Shown one piece after another: positions 18,828 through 28,306 of a stretch of DNA of 64,000 nt. Origin of the DNA: an uncultured Synechococcales cyanobacterium (lineage in GTDB: Bacteria > Cyanobacteriota > Cyanobacteriia > Thermosynechococcales > Thermosynechococcaceae); contig CADCWO010000212.1 in NCBI GenBank assembly GCA_902806435.1, positions 1 through 64,000 of the forward strand, written 5' to 3'. Below the pieces are notes generated by a model. It was given only the letters and a program-made list of their open reading frames with translations. It was not told the DNA's origin and made no database searches. The position numbers were made by a program, and so were the translations under genes. Every line of letters begins with the position of its first letter. Position 1 is the first letter of the stretch.

Positions 18828-21800
18828 TTATACAGAGGCATTGCGAGGCTGTAATCGTAGGCCCAAGACCTGGGTATGGGTTCCTCTAGCCTGGGTCACG
18901 CCAATTGTGCGTTCTGCTGATTCAATCATAGGACGACGCAGACTGACAACAATAAACTGTGCCTGCTGTGCCTGCTGAGTGATCATCCGAGATAAGCGCT
19001 CTACATTTGCCCCATCTAAGAACATGTCTACTTCATCAAAGGCATAGAAGGGGGAGGGGCGGTAACGCTGGAGGGCAAAAATAAAACTGAGAGCAGTGAG
19101 GGACTTTTCCCCGCCCGACATGGAGGCTAGGCGCTGCACAGGTTTGCCCTTGGGATGGGCAACCAGGTTTAAGCCACCTTGAAAAGGATCTTGGGAGTTT
19201 TCCAATTGGAGATAGCCATCTCCATCCGAAAGCTCAGCAAAAATGGTTTGGAAGTTTTGGTTAACTGCCGTGAATGCTTCTCGAAAAGCTTGGTGTCTCA
19301 AGGTTGTAAAGTTTTCAATCCGCAACAAAAGTTCAGTGCGTTCTGCTGCCAGGGTTGTCAGCTTTGCGGTGAGTTCTGCCAGTCGCTCTTGAGTGCGTTG
19401 GTAGTCTTCGATCGCCAGCATGTTGACTGGCTCCATTGCTTGCAGTTGCTTCTGTTGTGATCGCAACTCTTGGCGTAGCTGTTCTAGGCCAATCTCTGGT
19501 ACTTCAGGCAACGGTTGCGGTAGCTCTGCTGCTTGCTGCTGCACCTGCACTTCTAACTCACTCAAGCTTGCTTGTTGCAATTGCTGCTCGGCTTGTAACT
19601 TTTGCTGCTGCCATTCCAATTTTTGTTGCGCTGCTAATTGGTCGCGCAGCTGCCGCTCAGCACGATCGCGTTGTTGTTTTTCTGTTCCTAAGCGCTGCTC
19701 GAGTTGGGCTAGCCCTGTCTGCAATTGGGCGATCGCTGCCGTAATTTCTTGTCCTTGCTGCTCGTAAGTGTCGCGCTGGTTGAGTTGAGCGGTTTGTTGA
19801 CTCCGGCAATCGTGCAAGCGGGTGTGTAATTGTTGGATCGCGGCCTGGAGGCGCTGCTGCTGGTTTTGTAAGTCCTGCGATCGCTGCTGGGCGCTCCGTA
19901 ATTCTAGTTCTTGTTCATTCAGTTCAGTTTCTTGGGCGCGAATCACAGTCTGGATTTGCTGCCACTCACTGTGAGTCTGGGACTGTTCTAGCTCAGCCAG
20001 AGTGGCGCGCAGAATGTGAAGTTCGCCCTCTCGTTGGGGCAAGTCTGTTTCTAGGACCTGCAGACGTTCACGGGCAGCCGCCAACTCTTGTCGCTGTGCC
20101 TGTAGTAAATCTCGCGATCGCCCTTGGCGAGCCGTAAGGGTTGCTAGTTCTGCTGTTAGCTGTTCTAACCGTAACTGGGTTTCGCGGTGTTGTTGCCGAG
20201 ATTCTATTAACGCTTGGGTTTGCTGTTTGAGAGTTATTTGACCATTTATTAGCTGCTGGCTCAGTCGCGCTAGCAGTTGGTCAATTTCACCCAAGCGCGA
20301 CTTTAAACTTATAACTTCCGCCGACTCTGTCGCTTCGACCGTACCAAAATGGATCGACTGCTGTGCTGTTCGGCTTCCACCCGTCATGGCACCGGTGGTT
20401 TCTAGCAGCTCACCGTCCAGAGTGACAATTCGGTACTCGCCCAGGTACCGTCGTGCCTCACTCAAGGTTTCAAATACGACCGTGTTACCAAAAATATAGG
20501 CAAAGATATTTTGGTAGCGCGGCTCAAAGTCAACCAAGTGTACGGCATAGTCAATTGCCCCACTGGCTCTTAAGGGTGATAAATTCCGGGGTGCCTGAAT
20601 TTGGTTCAAAGGTAAGAATGTCGCCCGTCCAGCGCGTTCTCGCTTCAGTAGCTCAATTCCGGCAGCGGCAACCCCATCGTCTTCTACCACCAGGTAGCTC
20701 AACCGGGCACCAGCGGCAATTTCCAAGGCAGTCTGGTATTGAGGCTCTACCCGGCCCAGCTGGGCCACCAGACCACAAATGCCGGGGAAGCCAGTCCGCA
20801 GGATCAGACGGGTGGCATAGGTTCCCTGCGCCTCCTGCATCGCTTGTACCTGGGCTTCTAGCTTATCGAGCTGGCGGTGTTTTTCACGTTGTTCGCGCAG
20901 CAAGCGGGCCTGGGTTTCCTGCCACAGGCTTAAGTCTTGTTCTGCTGCCGCCACAGACTGGGCTTGTGTCTGTACCAGGACTTGCTGCTGCTGCAAATTG
21001 GCTTGGGTCTGGGTTAATTCCGCCTGCTTCTGAACAATCTCCTGCTCTAAACTTACCGCTGCCTGCGTTTGCTCCTCCACTTGTCGCGTCAACTGCTGCA
21101 CTCGTTCTCCGAGACGCGCCTGCTCAGCCCGTTGCGGCTCCAGAGACTGCAGTAACGTTTCTACTTGCTGGTGCAGGCCTGTTTGCTGTTGAATCCAGGC
21201 TTCGGCCGTGGCAGCAATCTGGCTAGCGGTATTGCGGCTGTGATCAAGGGCCTGCTGTGCTTGATCTCGATGTTGGACGAGTGATGCTAGCTCTTGCGAT
21301 TCTAAGATGTGTTGTTGGTGACTAAGACCTGATAGGGTTTGAGTCTGGGCGGCAATCTCTTGCTGAATATGGGCAATCTGTTCCGTTGTAGCTTGATGAG
21401 CTTGCTTAATCTCTTGCTGCTGGCGCTCCCCTTGACGCAGTTCGGCGGAGCGGGTTGCTAGTTCCGATTGTAGGGCTAGGTGTTCGTCTTCGCCCAACGC
21501 TTTAACTTGGGCATTCAGGCGCTCCAGTTCCGCAGTCGCCTGCTCAATCTGTGTCCCTAAGCTTGTAAGTTGGGTCGTTATCTCCGTCGCTGCTGCGCTG
21601 CTAGCAGCTAATTGTTGAGTTCGTTGCTGGATTTCGGCTTGCGTAGAGCGCCAAACCAAGACAACTTCCCACTGGGATTTAGCTTGGAGAGCTTGTCGCA
21701 GTTTCTGGTATCTTTCCGCATGGATGCGATCGCGCTCTAGGCGATCGCGTTGCTGGATCAACTCATTCTCGACAATCCGGAAGCGGTCTTCCCGCTCCTT

Positions 21801-22400
21801 TACCCGGTCCAGTTTTTCTGTAGCCTGGGCAATTTTGCGATCAAAGTCGGCTACCCCCGCCAGTTCATCAATAATTTCCCGCCGCTGGCGGGAATTCATA
21901 GAAATAATACTGGTAACATCCCCTTGCAAAACAACGTTGTAGCCTTCGGGGTAAATCCGCAGGCGACTGAGCTGTTCATGAAGTTCCTGGAGAGTGCAGG
22001 GTTCACTATTGATCGTGTAGTTAGAGGTATAGGTCCCCTGCTGGGTTACCCGTAGTCGGCGCGTTACGCGCCATTCTAGGGGCTCAGACGCCTCACCCGT
22101 AGAGTTAGCTGACTCTGGCGTAGCACCCGCATGGTCGGATAGATCAAAGGTAACCGTAACGCTAGCTTCGACAACAGAGCGACCACGAGTGCTTTGAGTG
22201 TGATTCACCAAGTCTGGTAAACGCTCGGCTCGCATCCCCTTCGAGCCAGATAGACCCAAGGCAAATAGTAAAGCATCCAGGATATTGGACTTGCCGGAGC
22301 CATTGGGACCAGAAACTACAGTAAAACCCGGCAGCAGGGGAATTGCTGTGGTGCCACCAAAAGATTTGAAGTGAGAAAGTTCCAGGTGCTTAATGTACAC
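18828..22400 (-). CDS. smc: chromosome segregation protein SMC
   Basis: A 1190-residue SMC ATPase that organises and helps segregate the chromosome. Walker A is GPNGSGKS at residues 31-38. Long Gln-rich coiled coils flank a hinge near residues 510-660 (GFPGICGLVAQLG to GAMTGGSR), and the C-terminal head holds the signature MSGGEKSLTAL and Walker B FYAFDEVDMFLD. Length is full. The strongly Gln/Glu/Leu-rich arms create long open frames on the other strand, which are not genes. No scpA or scpB lies next to it. Confidence 0.96.
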   Translation of the reverse strand: MYIKHLELSHFKSFGGTTAIPLLPGFTVVSGPNGSGKSNILDALLFALGLSGSKGMRAERLPDLVNHTQSTRGRSVVEASVTVTFDLSDHAGATPESANSTGEASEPLEWRVTRRLRVTQQGTYTSNYTINSEPCTLQELHEQLSRLRIYPEGYNVVLQGDVTSIISMNSRQRREIIDELAGVADFDRKIAQATEKLDRVKEREDRFRIVENELIQQRDRLERDRIHAERYQKLRQALQAKSQWEVVLVWRSTQAEIQQRTQQLAASSAAATEITTQLTSLGTQIEQATAELERLNAQVKALGEDEHLALQSELATRSAELRQGERQQQEIKQAHQATTEQIAHIQQEIAAQTQTLSGLSHQQHILESQELASLVQHRDQAQQALDHSRNTASQIAATAEAWIQQQTGLHQQVETLLQSLEPQRAEQARLGERVQQLTRQVEEQTQAAVSLEQEIVQKQAELTQTQANLQQQQVLVQTQAQSVAAAEQDLSLWQETQARLLREQREKHRQLDKLEAQVQAMQEAQGTYATRLILRTGFPGICGLVAQLGRVEPQYQTALEIAAGARLSYLVVEDDGVAAAGIELLKRERAGRATFLPLNQIQAPRNLSPLRASGAIDYAVHLVDFEPRYQNIFAYIFGNTVVFETLSEARRYLGEYRIVTLDGELLETTGAMTGGSRTAQQSIHFGTVEATESAEVISLKSRLGEIDQLLARLSQQLINGQITLKQQTQALIESRQQHRETQLRLEQLTAELATLTARQGRSRDLLQAQRQELAAARERLQVLETDLPQREGELHILRATLAELEQSQTHSEWQQIQTVIRAQETELNEQELELRSAQQRSQDLQNQQQRLQAAIQQLHTRLHDCRSQQTAQLNQRDTYEQQGQEITAAIAQLQTGLAQLEQRLGTEKQQRDRAERQLRDQLAAQQKLEWQQQKLQAEQQLQQASLSELEVQVQQQAAELPQPLPEVPEIGLEQLRQELRSQQKQLQAMEPVNMLAIEDYQRTQERLAELTAKLTTLAAERTELLLRIENFTTLRHQAFREAFTAVNQNFQTIFAELSDGDGYLQLENSQDPFQGGLNLVAHPKGKPVQRLASMSGGEKSLTALSFIFALQRYRPSPFYAFDEVDMFLDGANVERLSRMITQQAQQAQFIVVSLRRPMIESAERTIGVTQARGTHTQVLGLRLQPRNASV

Positions 22401-22545
22401 CGCAACTCAGTTGTGAAAGGAATTTTGTCTTCTCTAGTCGTTCCCCACAGGGTAGCACGCAGATCTCAACTCGGCCAGAGGCAACTAGAGAACACTCAAG
22501 TGTCCTTATCACAGATTTAACTAGCAAATTATTACTCCTCCTGTC

Positions 22546-22944
22546 TCAACTTAGAGAGGTCTGGAACAGAGACAGGATTATTGCTACCCGTGAACCCCTA
22601 AGTAATATCAAGGTAAATAAGGAACTAATCCCAAAACCAAGCGTTCGTTTCTCGGCTGCTTGGTAATAACCCCAAGCGTATAGAATCCGACTGATAATCC
22701 AAACCATACCCAGGCCAGCCCCCCAAGCAGGCCTTACAAACTGTGAGAACAACCACAGCCCAGGTAAAAACAGTACAAGTTGTTCCAAGGTGTTTTGCTG
22801 GCGAAGTACCCGCTCAAAACCAGGGTCCCCAGACATTTCAGGAGGCGCCACTTTATACTGAGCTCTAGCGCGGCCGACATTGATCGTCAAAGCCAAGTAG
22901 AGAATTTAAGCGGAGACCTTAACTAAGCTAGGCCAAGGTGACAT
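22546..22944 (-). pseudogene. MAPEG family membrane protein, interrupted by an in-frame TAA
   Basis: Reading from ATG 22944 gives MSPWPSLVKVSA, then TAA (22908-22906), then ILYLALTINVGRARAQYKV and the MAPEG core with FERVLRQQNTLEQLVLFLP. MAPEG proteins (membrane glutathione/eicosanoid enzymes) start with a membrane helix that here is split by the stop. Everything on both sides is in one frame, so the simplest reading is a single nonsense change (for example TTA to TAA). A TTG at 22896 could start a 116-residue product lacking most of helix 1. A sequencing error is the main alternative. Confidence 0.75.
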
Positions 22945-23092
22945 GCTGCTTTATCGGATAGGTTTCTGAGGTTAGAGCTTAATGATTGATTGTCAAGAAA
23001 CACCAGCTCCAACGCAGTAGAACCTGGTAAGCCCAGTATAATCACCTGAAGATTACTGGGGAACAATTTCACCCCAAGGCTTAGGAGGCATT

Positions 23093-24304
23093 ATGGCATG
23101 GCAGGAAATTCCCGGTGGTGTTACTGCTCCCAAGGGGTATCGGGCTGGCGGAATTGCTGCTGGATTAAAGCCTTCTGGCCTAACCGATTTGGCATTAATC
23201 GTCTCAGATGTTGAGGCAATCGCCGCTGGCGTGTTCACAACTAGCCAAGTCCGGGCTGCCAGTGTTGACTACTGCCGTCAACGGTTGAGGGCTAAAACTA
23301 GTGCCCAAGCGATTCTGTGCAATGCTGGCCAGGCCAATGCTGGGACTGGGGCGCAAGGGCGGATGGCCGTGCTGGAAAAAGCTAAGCTGGTTGGGCAAAC
23401 CCTAGGAATTCCCCCAGAATCAGTACTGATTGCTTCCACCGGGATCATTGGCAAACAGATTCCTCTAGAACGGGTACGGACGGCTCTACCACAGCTTGCT
23501 GCAATTCTGTCAACCAGCGGTTCTGAGCAAGCGGCTCAAGCGATTATGACTACGGATCTGGTGCCCAAAACTATTGCTCTGGAGTCAGAGTTTGCCGGTC
23601 GTCCGGTTCGGGTTGGTGGCATTGCAAAGGGGTCGGGGATGATCCACCCTAATATGGCGACACTACTAGCTTTCGTGACCTGTGACGCAGCGGTGTCACC
23701 CCATCTGTGGCAGCAAATGCTCAGTTGTGCGGCTAATCAAAGCTTTAATCAAATCACAGTGGATGGGGATACTAGTACCAACGACACGCTCCTGGCTTTG
23801 GCAAACGGGCAGTCGCGCACCCCAGCAATCACAGAACTAGGACCGGAAGCGGAAAAGTTACAAGCGATGCTCACCGAGGTTTGTACCCATTTAGCCAAGG
23901 CGATCGCCCGTGATGGCGAAGGGGCGACCTGTTTGATTGAGGTACAAGTATCAGGAGCGATGGATGAAGGGGCGGCGCAGCAGGTTGCTAGAACCATTGC
24001 CGGATCAATGCTGGTCAAATCCGCTGTATTTGGCCGTGATCCCAATTGGGGGCGAATTGCGGCGGCAGCAGGCCGGGCCGGAGTTGTATTCAATGCCGAA
24101 AAATTACAGATTCGCTTAGGCGATTTTCTGTTAATGGATAAAGGCACCCCCTTAGCCTTTGACCGCGATGCTGCTAGCAATTACCTGAAAAAAGATACTG
24201 TGGCGATCGCAGTTAATATTGGCGATGGTCCTGGTTATGGCAGGGGTTGGGGCTGCGACCTGAGTTACGACTACGTCAAAATTAATGCGGAGTACACAAC
24301 CTAA
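23093..24304 (+). CDS. argJ: bifunctional glutamate N-acetyltransferase/amino-acid acetyltransferase ArgJ
   Basis: Transfers the acetyl group from N-acetylornithine to glutamate (and can acetylate glutamate from acetyl-CoA) in the cyclic arginine pathway. The precursor self-cleaves before the Thr of the motif KGSGMIHPNMATLLAF, visible near residue 190, to give alpha and beta chains. The C-terminus has the conserved DPNWGR and GRGWGCDLSYDYV. Its 403 residues are normal. A strong ribosome site, TAGGAGG, lies five bases before the ATG. Confidence 0.96.
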   Translation: MAWQEIPGGVTAPKGYRAGGIAAGLKPSGLTDLALIVSDVEAIAAGVFTTSQVRAASVDYCRQRLRAKTSAQAILCNAGQANAGTGAQGRMAVLEKAKLVGQTLGIPPESVLIASTGIIGKQIPLERVRTALPQLAAILSTSGSEQAAQAIMTTDLVPKTIALESEFAGRPVRVGGIAKGSGMIHPNMATLLAFVTCDAAVSPHLWQQMLSCAANQSFNQITVDGDTSTNDTLLALANGQSRTPAITELGPEAEKLQAMLTEVCTHLAKAIARDGEGATCLIEVQVSGAMDEGAAQQVARTIAGSMLVKSAVFGRDPNWGRIAAAAGRAGVVFNAEKLQIRLGDFLLMDKGTPLAFDRDAASNYLKKDTVAIAVNIGDGPGYGRGWGCDLSYDYVKINAEYTT

Positions 24305-24542
24305 ATACTGGGTTTCGAGCGGCGGAAATTGAGCGATAGGAAATGCTACGTAGAGCTACTGAGTTGGTGTGTCAAAGTTCAGTGCTAGCACGGTGAGGGT
24401 TTGCCAAAAAGTAGGCCAAAACTAGTTTAGGCAACTTCAACACTTCGCGCAGATTTAAAGTTCAAACCTAGAATTTTAGAATTCTGCCGGACCATCCTGC
24501 TGGTTGCCCATAAGTGCTGGTGTATCGGAAAGGGAGGAAATA

Positions 24543-24839
24543 ATGAAGCCGAGTGTACTGGCTACAGCAGTGATGCTCACTGCCATTTCTCTGCTCATTT
24601 CCAATAATTCCAGACTGCTGTCAAATCAACTTCAAGGGTCGCGCTCAAGCTCCTTGGCCGTGCTTCGCCCATCAAACCCACCGATCAAATTTCCCAAGCC
24701 ATTCTTACACAAGCCTGCTGCCCAACCCAATAGGCAGGAGTTTACAAGGGCTCCTCTCAACTCTCAACCCCTGAATATACAGAAAGTTCCGCCGTCTACT
24801 ACGGTTGAAAAATTACCTAAGCTCTTCGCTATAAGGTGA
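24543..24839 (+). CDS. small membrane-anchored or secreted hypothetical protein
   Basis: A 98-residue protein of no family I recognise. The start is set by a strong ribosome site, AGGGAGG, eight bases before ATG 24543; an upstream in-frame TTG has no such support. Residues 1-19 (MKPSVLATAVMLTAISLL) form a signal peptide or signal anchor. The rest is polar and rich in Pro, Ser, Lys and Gln with no Cys, probably disordered and outside the cytoplasmic membrane. It stands alone between argJ and the pentapeptide genes. Confidence 0.6.
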   Translation: MKPSVLATAVMLTAISLLISNNSRLLSNQLQGSRSSSLAVLRPSNPPIKFPKPFLHKPAAQPNRQEFTRAPLNSQPLNIQKVPPSTTVEKLPKLFAIR

Positions 24840-24926
24840 CGCCAGCTGATTGTTGAATATCTAGACTTGTTGTAGCCCTAGGGGTATTGCAAGGAATAAA
24901 GATTCTAGCCGGTTCAAGATGATGAT

Positions 24927-25976
24927 ATGGATGCCTGTGAGCTTCTCAAGCGATACGCAGCCGGAGAAAGAAATTTCAACAAGGTAGAGCTAATTCATGC
25001 AGACTTGATTAGTGCAGAGCTAAATGGCATTCACCTGAGTCGAGCCGACCTAGATTGGACCAACCTGAGTGGTGCAAAACTTGTTGAAGCTGACTTGAGT
25101 GGTGCAGAGCTAGTCAATTCAAACTTGATCAATATAGACCTGAGTAAAGCTAATCTGAGTGGCGCAAACCTCAGCCGCTCTGACTTAAGTTGGGCCAACT
25201 TGAGTGGCGCTAATTTAATCCGGACTGATTTATGTCAGTCAAACCTACGTGGAGCTAACTTAAGCCGCGCCAATCTAAGTCGCGTGGACCTGAGCGGCGC
25301 AAACCTAACTGGGCTTAACTTCAGTGAAGTCAACCTAAGTGGAGCCAACGTAACGGGAGCAAATTTAAGCGGGGCAAACTTGAACCGGGCCGACCTCAGT
25401 GGGACAAACCTGCGTGGGGCTGATTTTAGCCAAGCAAAGCTGGTGGGAACAAACTTAAGTGGCGCCAACCAAGTTGGCGCCGTTCTAACTGGAGCAGACT
25501 TGAACGGGGCTGACTTAAGCCGGTCTAACTTGACTGGAGCCCATCTACAGGGTCTCGTTCTCAGTGGTGTGATCTTAAGGGGAGCTAACCTACGAGGCGC
25601 CAACATGCGGGCAGTGGACATAGTGGATGCCAACCTCAGCCGGGCTGACTTGATCGGTGCCAACTTGAGCCGGGTTAACTTGAGCGGCGGTAACCTTAGC
25701 TGGGCAACTTTGAGTAGAGCTAACCTCAGCCGGGCCGAGCTGGGTGGGATAAACTTGAACCGCGCCACCCTACACGGGGGCAACCTAAGTACAGTCGACC
25801 TACGAGGAGTCAGTCTCATCGGTGCCGATCTCAGTGAGGCAAACATGAGCGGGACGAACTTGAGCCGGGCCGACTTGAGTGGAGCCAACCTCAGTAGCGC
25901 AAACTTGCGAGGAGTCAATCTCAGTGAGGCAGACTTAGGAGGTGCAATCATGCCTGATGGCAGGCGGCGTGATTAA
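24927..25976 (+). CDS. pentapeptide-repeat protein (paralogue 1)
   Basis: A 349-residue protein made almost entirely of A(D/N)LSX pentapeptides from residue ~25 to the end, which fold as a right-handed quadrilateral beta-helix. The N-terminal cap is MDACELLKRYAAGERNF. No catalytic domain, signal peptide or membrane segment is present, so it is probably cytoplasmic. Some pentapeptide proteins mimic DNA and protect gyrase; nothing here shows that specifically. The repetitive DNA opens a long antisense frame that is not a gene. A shorter paralogue follows after 105 bp. Confidence 0.9.
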   Translation: MDACELLKRYAAGERNFNKVELIHADLISAELNGIHLSRADLDWTNLSGAKLVEADLSGAELVNSNLINIDLSKANLSGANLSRSDLSWANLSGANLIRTDLCQSNLRGANLSRANLSRVDLSGANLTGLNFSEVNLSGANVTGANLSGANLNRADLSGTNLRGADFSQAKLVGTNLSGANQVGAVLTGADLNGADLSRSNLTGAHLQGLVLSGVILRGANLRGANMRAVDIVDANLSRADLIGANLSRVNLSGGNLSWATLSRANLSRAELGGINLNRATLHGGNLSTVDLRGVSLIGADLSEANMSGTNLSRADLSGANLSSANLRGVNLSEADLGGAIMPDGRRRD

Positions 25977-26081
25977 GCCAAAATAGCTGAGCTCTTTAGC
26001 TGGAGCATCACCGATTGGCTGAACTGGGAACAATGTAAGAGGCAAATCCGCCAGCCAATCAGGATATTAAGAGACAACCCT

Positions 26082-26792
26082 ATGGATGCCGATAGTCTAA
26101 GGCAGTGTAGAGTCTTTATTTTGAAGCTGTATACAGCAGGAGAGCGAGACTTTAGCAGGGTAGACCTGGCAGGTGTAGATCTAAGGGGAGCACATCTAAG
26201 TCAGGCAGTTTTAAGTTGGGCAAACCTCAGGAAAGCAACCTTGAGTCAAGCAAACCTAGATTACGCAAACCTATATAATGCAGACCTATGTGATGCAGAT
26301 GTAAATAAGGCAAGCTTGCTAATGACCAACCTGTTTATGGCCGACCTAAATAGGGCAAATCTAAGTGGGGCAAACCTGTTTACGGCCAACCTAAATAGGG
26401 CAAATCTAAGTGGGGCAAACCTGTCTATGGCGGACCTGAGTGGGGCCAACTTGAGTCGAGCAAACCTGACGGAGGCAAATCTAAGTGAGGCAGATCTAAG
26501 CCGAGCAACCCTGAGTGGCGCTGACTTAAGTGGAGCGATCTTGAGTCGAGCAAACCTGAGGGAGGCAAATCTAGACTATGCCAATCTAGGTAACGCAGAG
26601 CTGTGCGATGCAGACCTAAACCAAGCTAGCTTGCTAATGACAAACTTAGCCGGAGCAAACCTAACTGGAGCAATCTTGAGAGGGGCAAACCTGAATGGAG
26701 CGGACTTAAGCCGGGCAGATTTGCGAGGCACAGCCCTCAATGAGACAGATTTAGGTGAAGTCATATTGCATGATGAAACTATCTGTGAATAG
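26082..26792 (+). CDS. pentapeptide-repeat protein (paralogue 2)
   Basis: A 236-residue pentapeptide-repeat protein with the same cap idea as its neighbour (LKLYTAGERDFSRVDLAGVDL) followed by A(D/N)LXX repeats to near the C-terminus. It contains an internal duplication: YANLYNADLCDADVNKASLL near residue 65 and YANLGNAELCDADLNQASLL near residue 170 are near copies. Same strand, 105 bp after the larger paralogue, indicating tandem duplication and divergence. No enzymatic domain; function unknown. Confidence 0.9.
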   Translation: MDADSLRQCRVFILKLYTAGERDFSRVDLAGVDLRGAHLSQAVLSWANLRKATLSQANLDYANLYNADLCDADVNKASLLMTNLFMADLNRANLSGANLFTANLNRANLSGANLSMADLSGANLSRANLTEANLSEADLSRATLSGADLSGAILSRANLREANLDYANLGNAELCDADLNQASLLMTNLAGANLTGAILRGANLNGADLSRADLRGTALNETDLGEVILHDETICE

Positions 26793-26833
26793 GTAACTTG
26801 AGTAGTAGTCACTAAAATTCTGGCTAAAGTTTT

Positions 26834-28081
26834 ATGCTTCCAGCCAATCCTCAGCCCTCTCAAAGTGGATTTCAGGCCCTACTTCGTAATCGGCGTTTTC
26901 TCAGCCTTTGGGGCGGACAGATCGTCTCCCAAGTTGCAGATAAAGTCTTCTTTGTGCTCTTGATTGCTTTATTGGTCAACTATCGACCGATTCCGGCACT
27001 AGCCAACTCTATGCGCTCGGCGATTGTAATTGTGATGACTTTGCCGGCCATCTGCTTTGGTTCAGCAGCAGGCATTTTTGTGGATCGCTGGCCCAAGAAG
27101 CAAATCCTTGTTCTTTGTAACTTATCCCGAGGACTACTGATCCTGGCAATTCCAGTACTACCCAAAGATTTTTTAGTTCTGTTAATTATCACCTTCCTTG
27201 AATCTACCCTGACTCAACTCTTTGCCCCTGCTGAGCAGGCAGCGATTCCACTACTAGTGCGACGACAAAACTTGATGTCAGCTAATGCCCTGTTTACGAC
27301 AACAATGATGGGGGCTTTAGTGGTTGGCTTTGCCATTGGCGAACCCCTGCTGAGCTGGGCAGAACAATGGACCGTTAGCTTTGGCCGGGAAATCTTAGTC
27401 GGTGGGCTTTATCTATTAGCAGCAGCTTTGCTAAGTGCCATTCCTGTTAAGGAGAAGCGCATTATCCGAAGTGCCAGCATTCATCCCTGGGGTGACTTCA
27501 AGCAAGGGTTTAATTACTTGATGCAGAATCGGCTGATCAGCAACGCGATGCTCCAACTTACGGTGTTGTACTCCGTATTTGCGGCGTTGACTATCCTGGC
27601 GATCGCCTTGGCAGAAGATATTGGTCTCAAGCCAACTCAATTTGGTTTTCTCCTGGCAGCGGCAGGGGTGGGTTTGATTGTAGGGGCTGGTTTTCTGGGT
27701 CAGAGTGGCTCCCGCTGGCAACATCAGCCCTTACCTTTAATCGGCTTTCTAAGTATGGCTTTTGTGTTGTTTGGATTCGCCTTTGTCCATAACCTGATCT
27801 TGGGGTTGGGCTTGAGCGTTTTACTGGGACTAGGTGGCTCCTTGGTGGGTGTACCAATGCAAACCTTAATTCAAATCAAAACGCCAGCAACCATGCGGGG
27901 CATGGTGTTTGGCTTTCAAAACAATATGCTGAATATTGCTATGAGTTTGCCGCTAGCGATCGCCGGAATCCTAGCCGATCTGCTTGGGTTACGCACCGTT
28001 TTAATCAGCATGAGTGTAATTGTGGGAGCTGCCGGTATTTGGACATGGCAGAGTACCCGCCGAGACCTGCAAGATGCTTAA
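26834..28081 (+). CDS. MFS transporter
   Basis: A 415-residue integral membrane protein with about twelve hydrophobic helices and MFS-type loops: FVDRWPKKQILVLCNLSRG between helices 2 and 3 corresponds to the family motif A region. The N-terminal RNRRFLSLWGGQIVSQVADKVFFV is typical of the enterobactin-exporter/MFS_3-like group common in cyanobacteria. The substrate is not predictable. It starts 41 bp after the second pentapeptide gene in the same direction. Confidence 0.88.
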   Translation: MLPANPQPSQSGFQALLRNRRFLSLWGGQIVSQVADKVFFVLLIALLVNYRPIPALANSMRSAIVIVMTLPAICFGSAAGIFVDRWPKKQILVLCNLSRGLLILAIPVLPKDFLVLLIITFLESTLTQLFAPAEQAAIPLLVRRQNLMSANALFTTTMMGALVVGFAIGEPLLSWAEQWTVSFGREILVGGLYLLAAALLSAIPVKEKRIIRSASIHPWGDFKQGFNYLMQNRLISNAMLQLTVLYSVFAALTILAIALAEDIGLKPTQFGFLLAAAGVGLIVGAGFLGQSGSRWQHQPLPLIGFLSMAFVLFGFAFVHNLILGLGLSVLLGLGGSLVGVPMQTLIQIKTPATMRGMVFGFQNNMLNIAMSLPLAIAGILADLLGLRTVLISMSVIVGAAGIWTWQSTRRDLQDA

Positions 28082-28306
28082 CCAACCTTAAATCTCTCTT
28101 CATATCAACCACACAGTTTTAATTCATTGTGCAGTAATAACTCAAAGCTGAGCTGTGATGGCTCGATTAGCGAAAGTTGCTGCAACGGAGGTCGCAATAG
28201 CAAAATGTCATCGTTTTAACAATTAAAGGCTCGACAGAGAATGGTATCGAGCTTTACACTAGGAACTTAATCCAGGTATTGATTTGATGACAGGTTAGCA
28301 ACTTTC

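Noticed and set aside
20453-21226. 257-codon plus-strand frame inside smc
   Set aside because: It is antisense to the Gln-rich coiled coil of smc, which avoids stops on the other strand; composition is Pro/Ser/Arg/Ala-biased with no domain.
25235-25951. 238-codon open frame on the minus strand inside the first pentapeptide gene
   Set aside because: It is the reverse reading of the repetitive A(D/N)LSX codons; its product is a low-complexity Leu/Ala/Pro/Arg repeat with no ribosome site.
24927-26792. Regular short DNA repeats resembling a CRISPR array
   Set aside because: The period is about 15 bases and follows the pentapeptide code in a continuous reading frame; there are no unique spacers and no cas genes.
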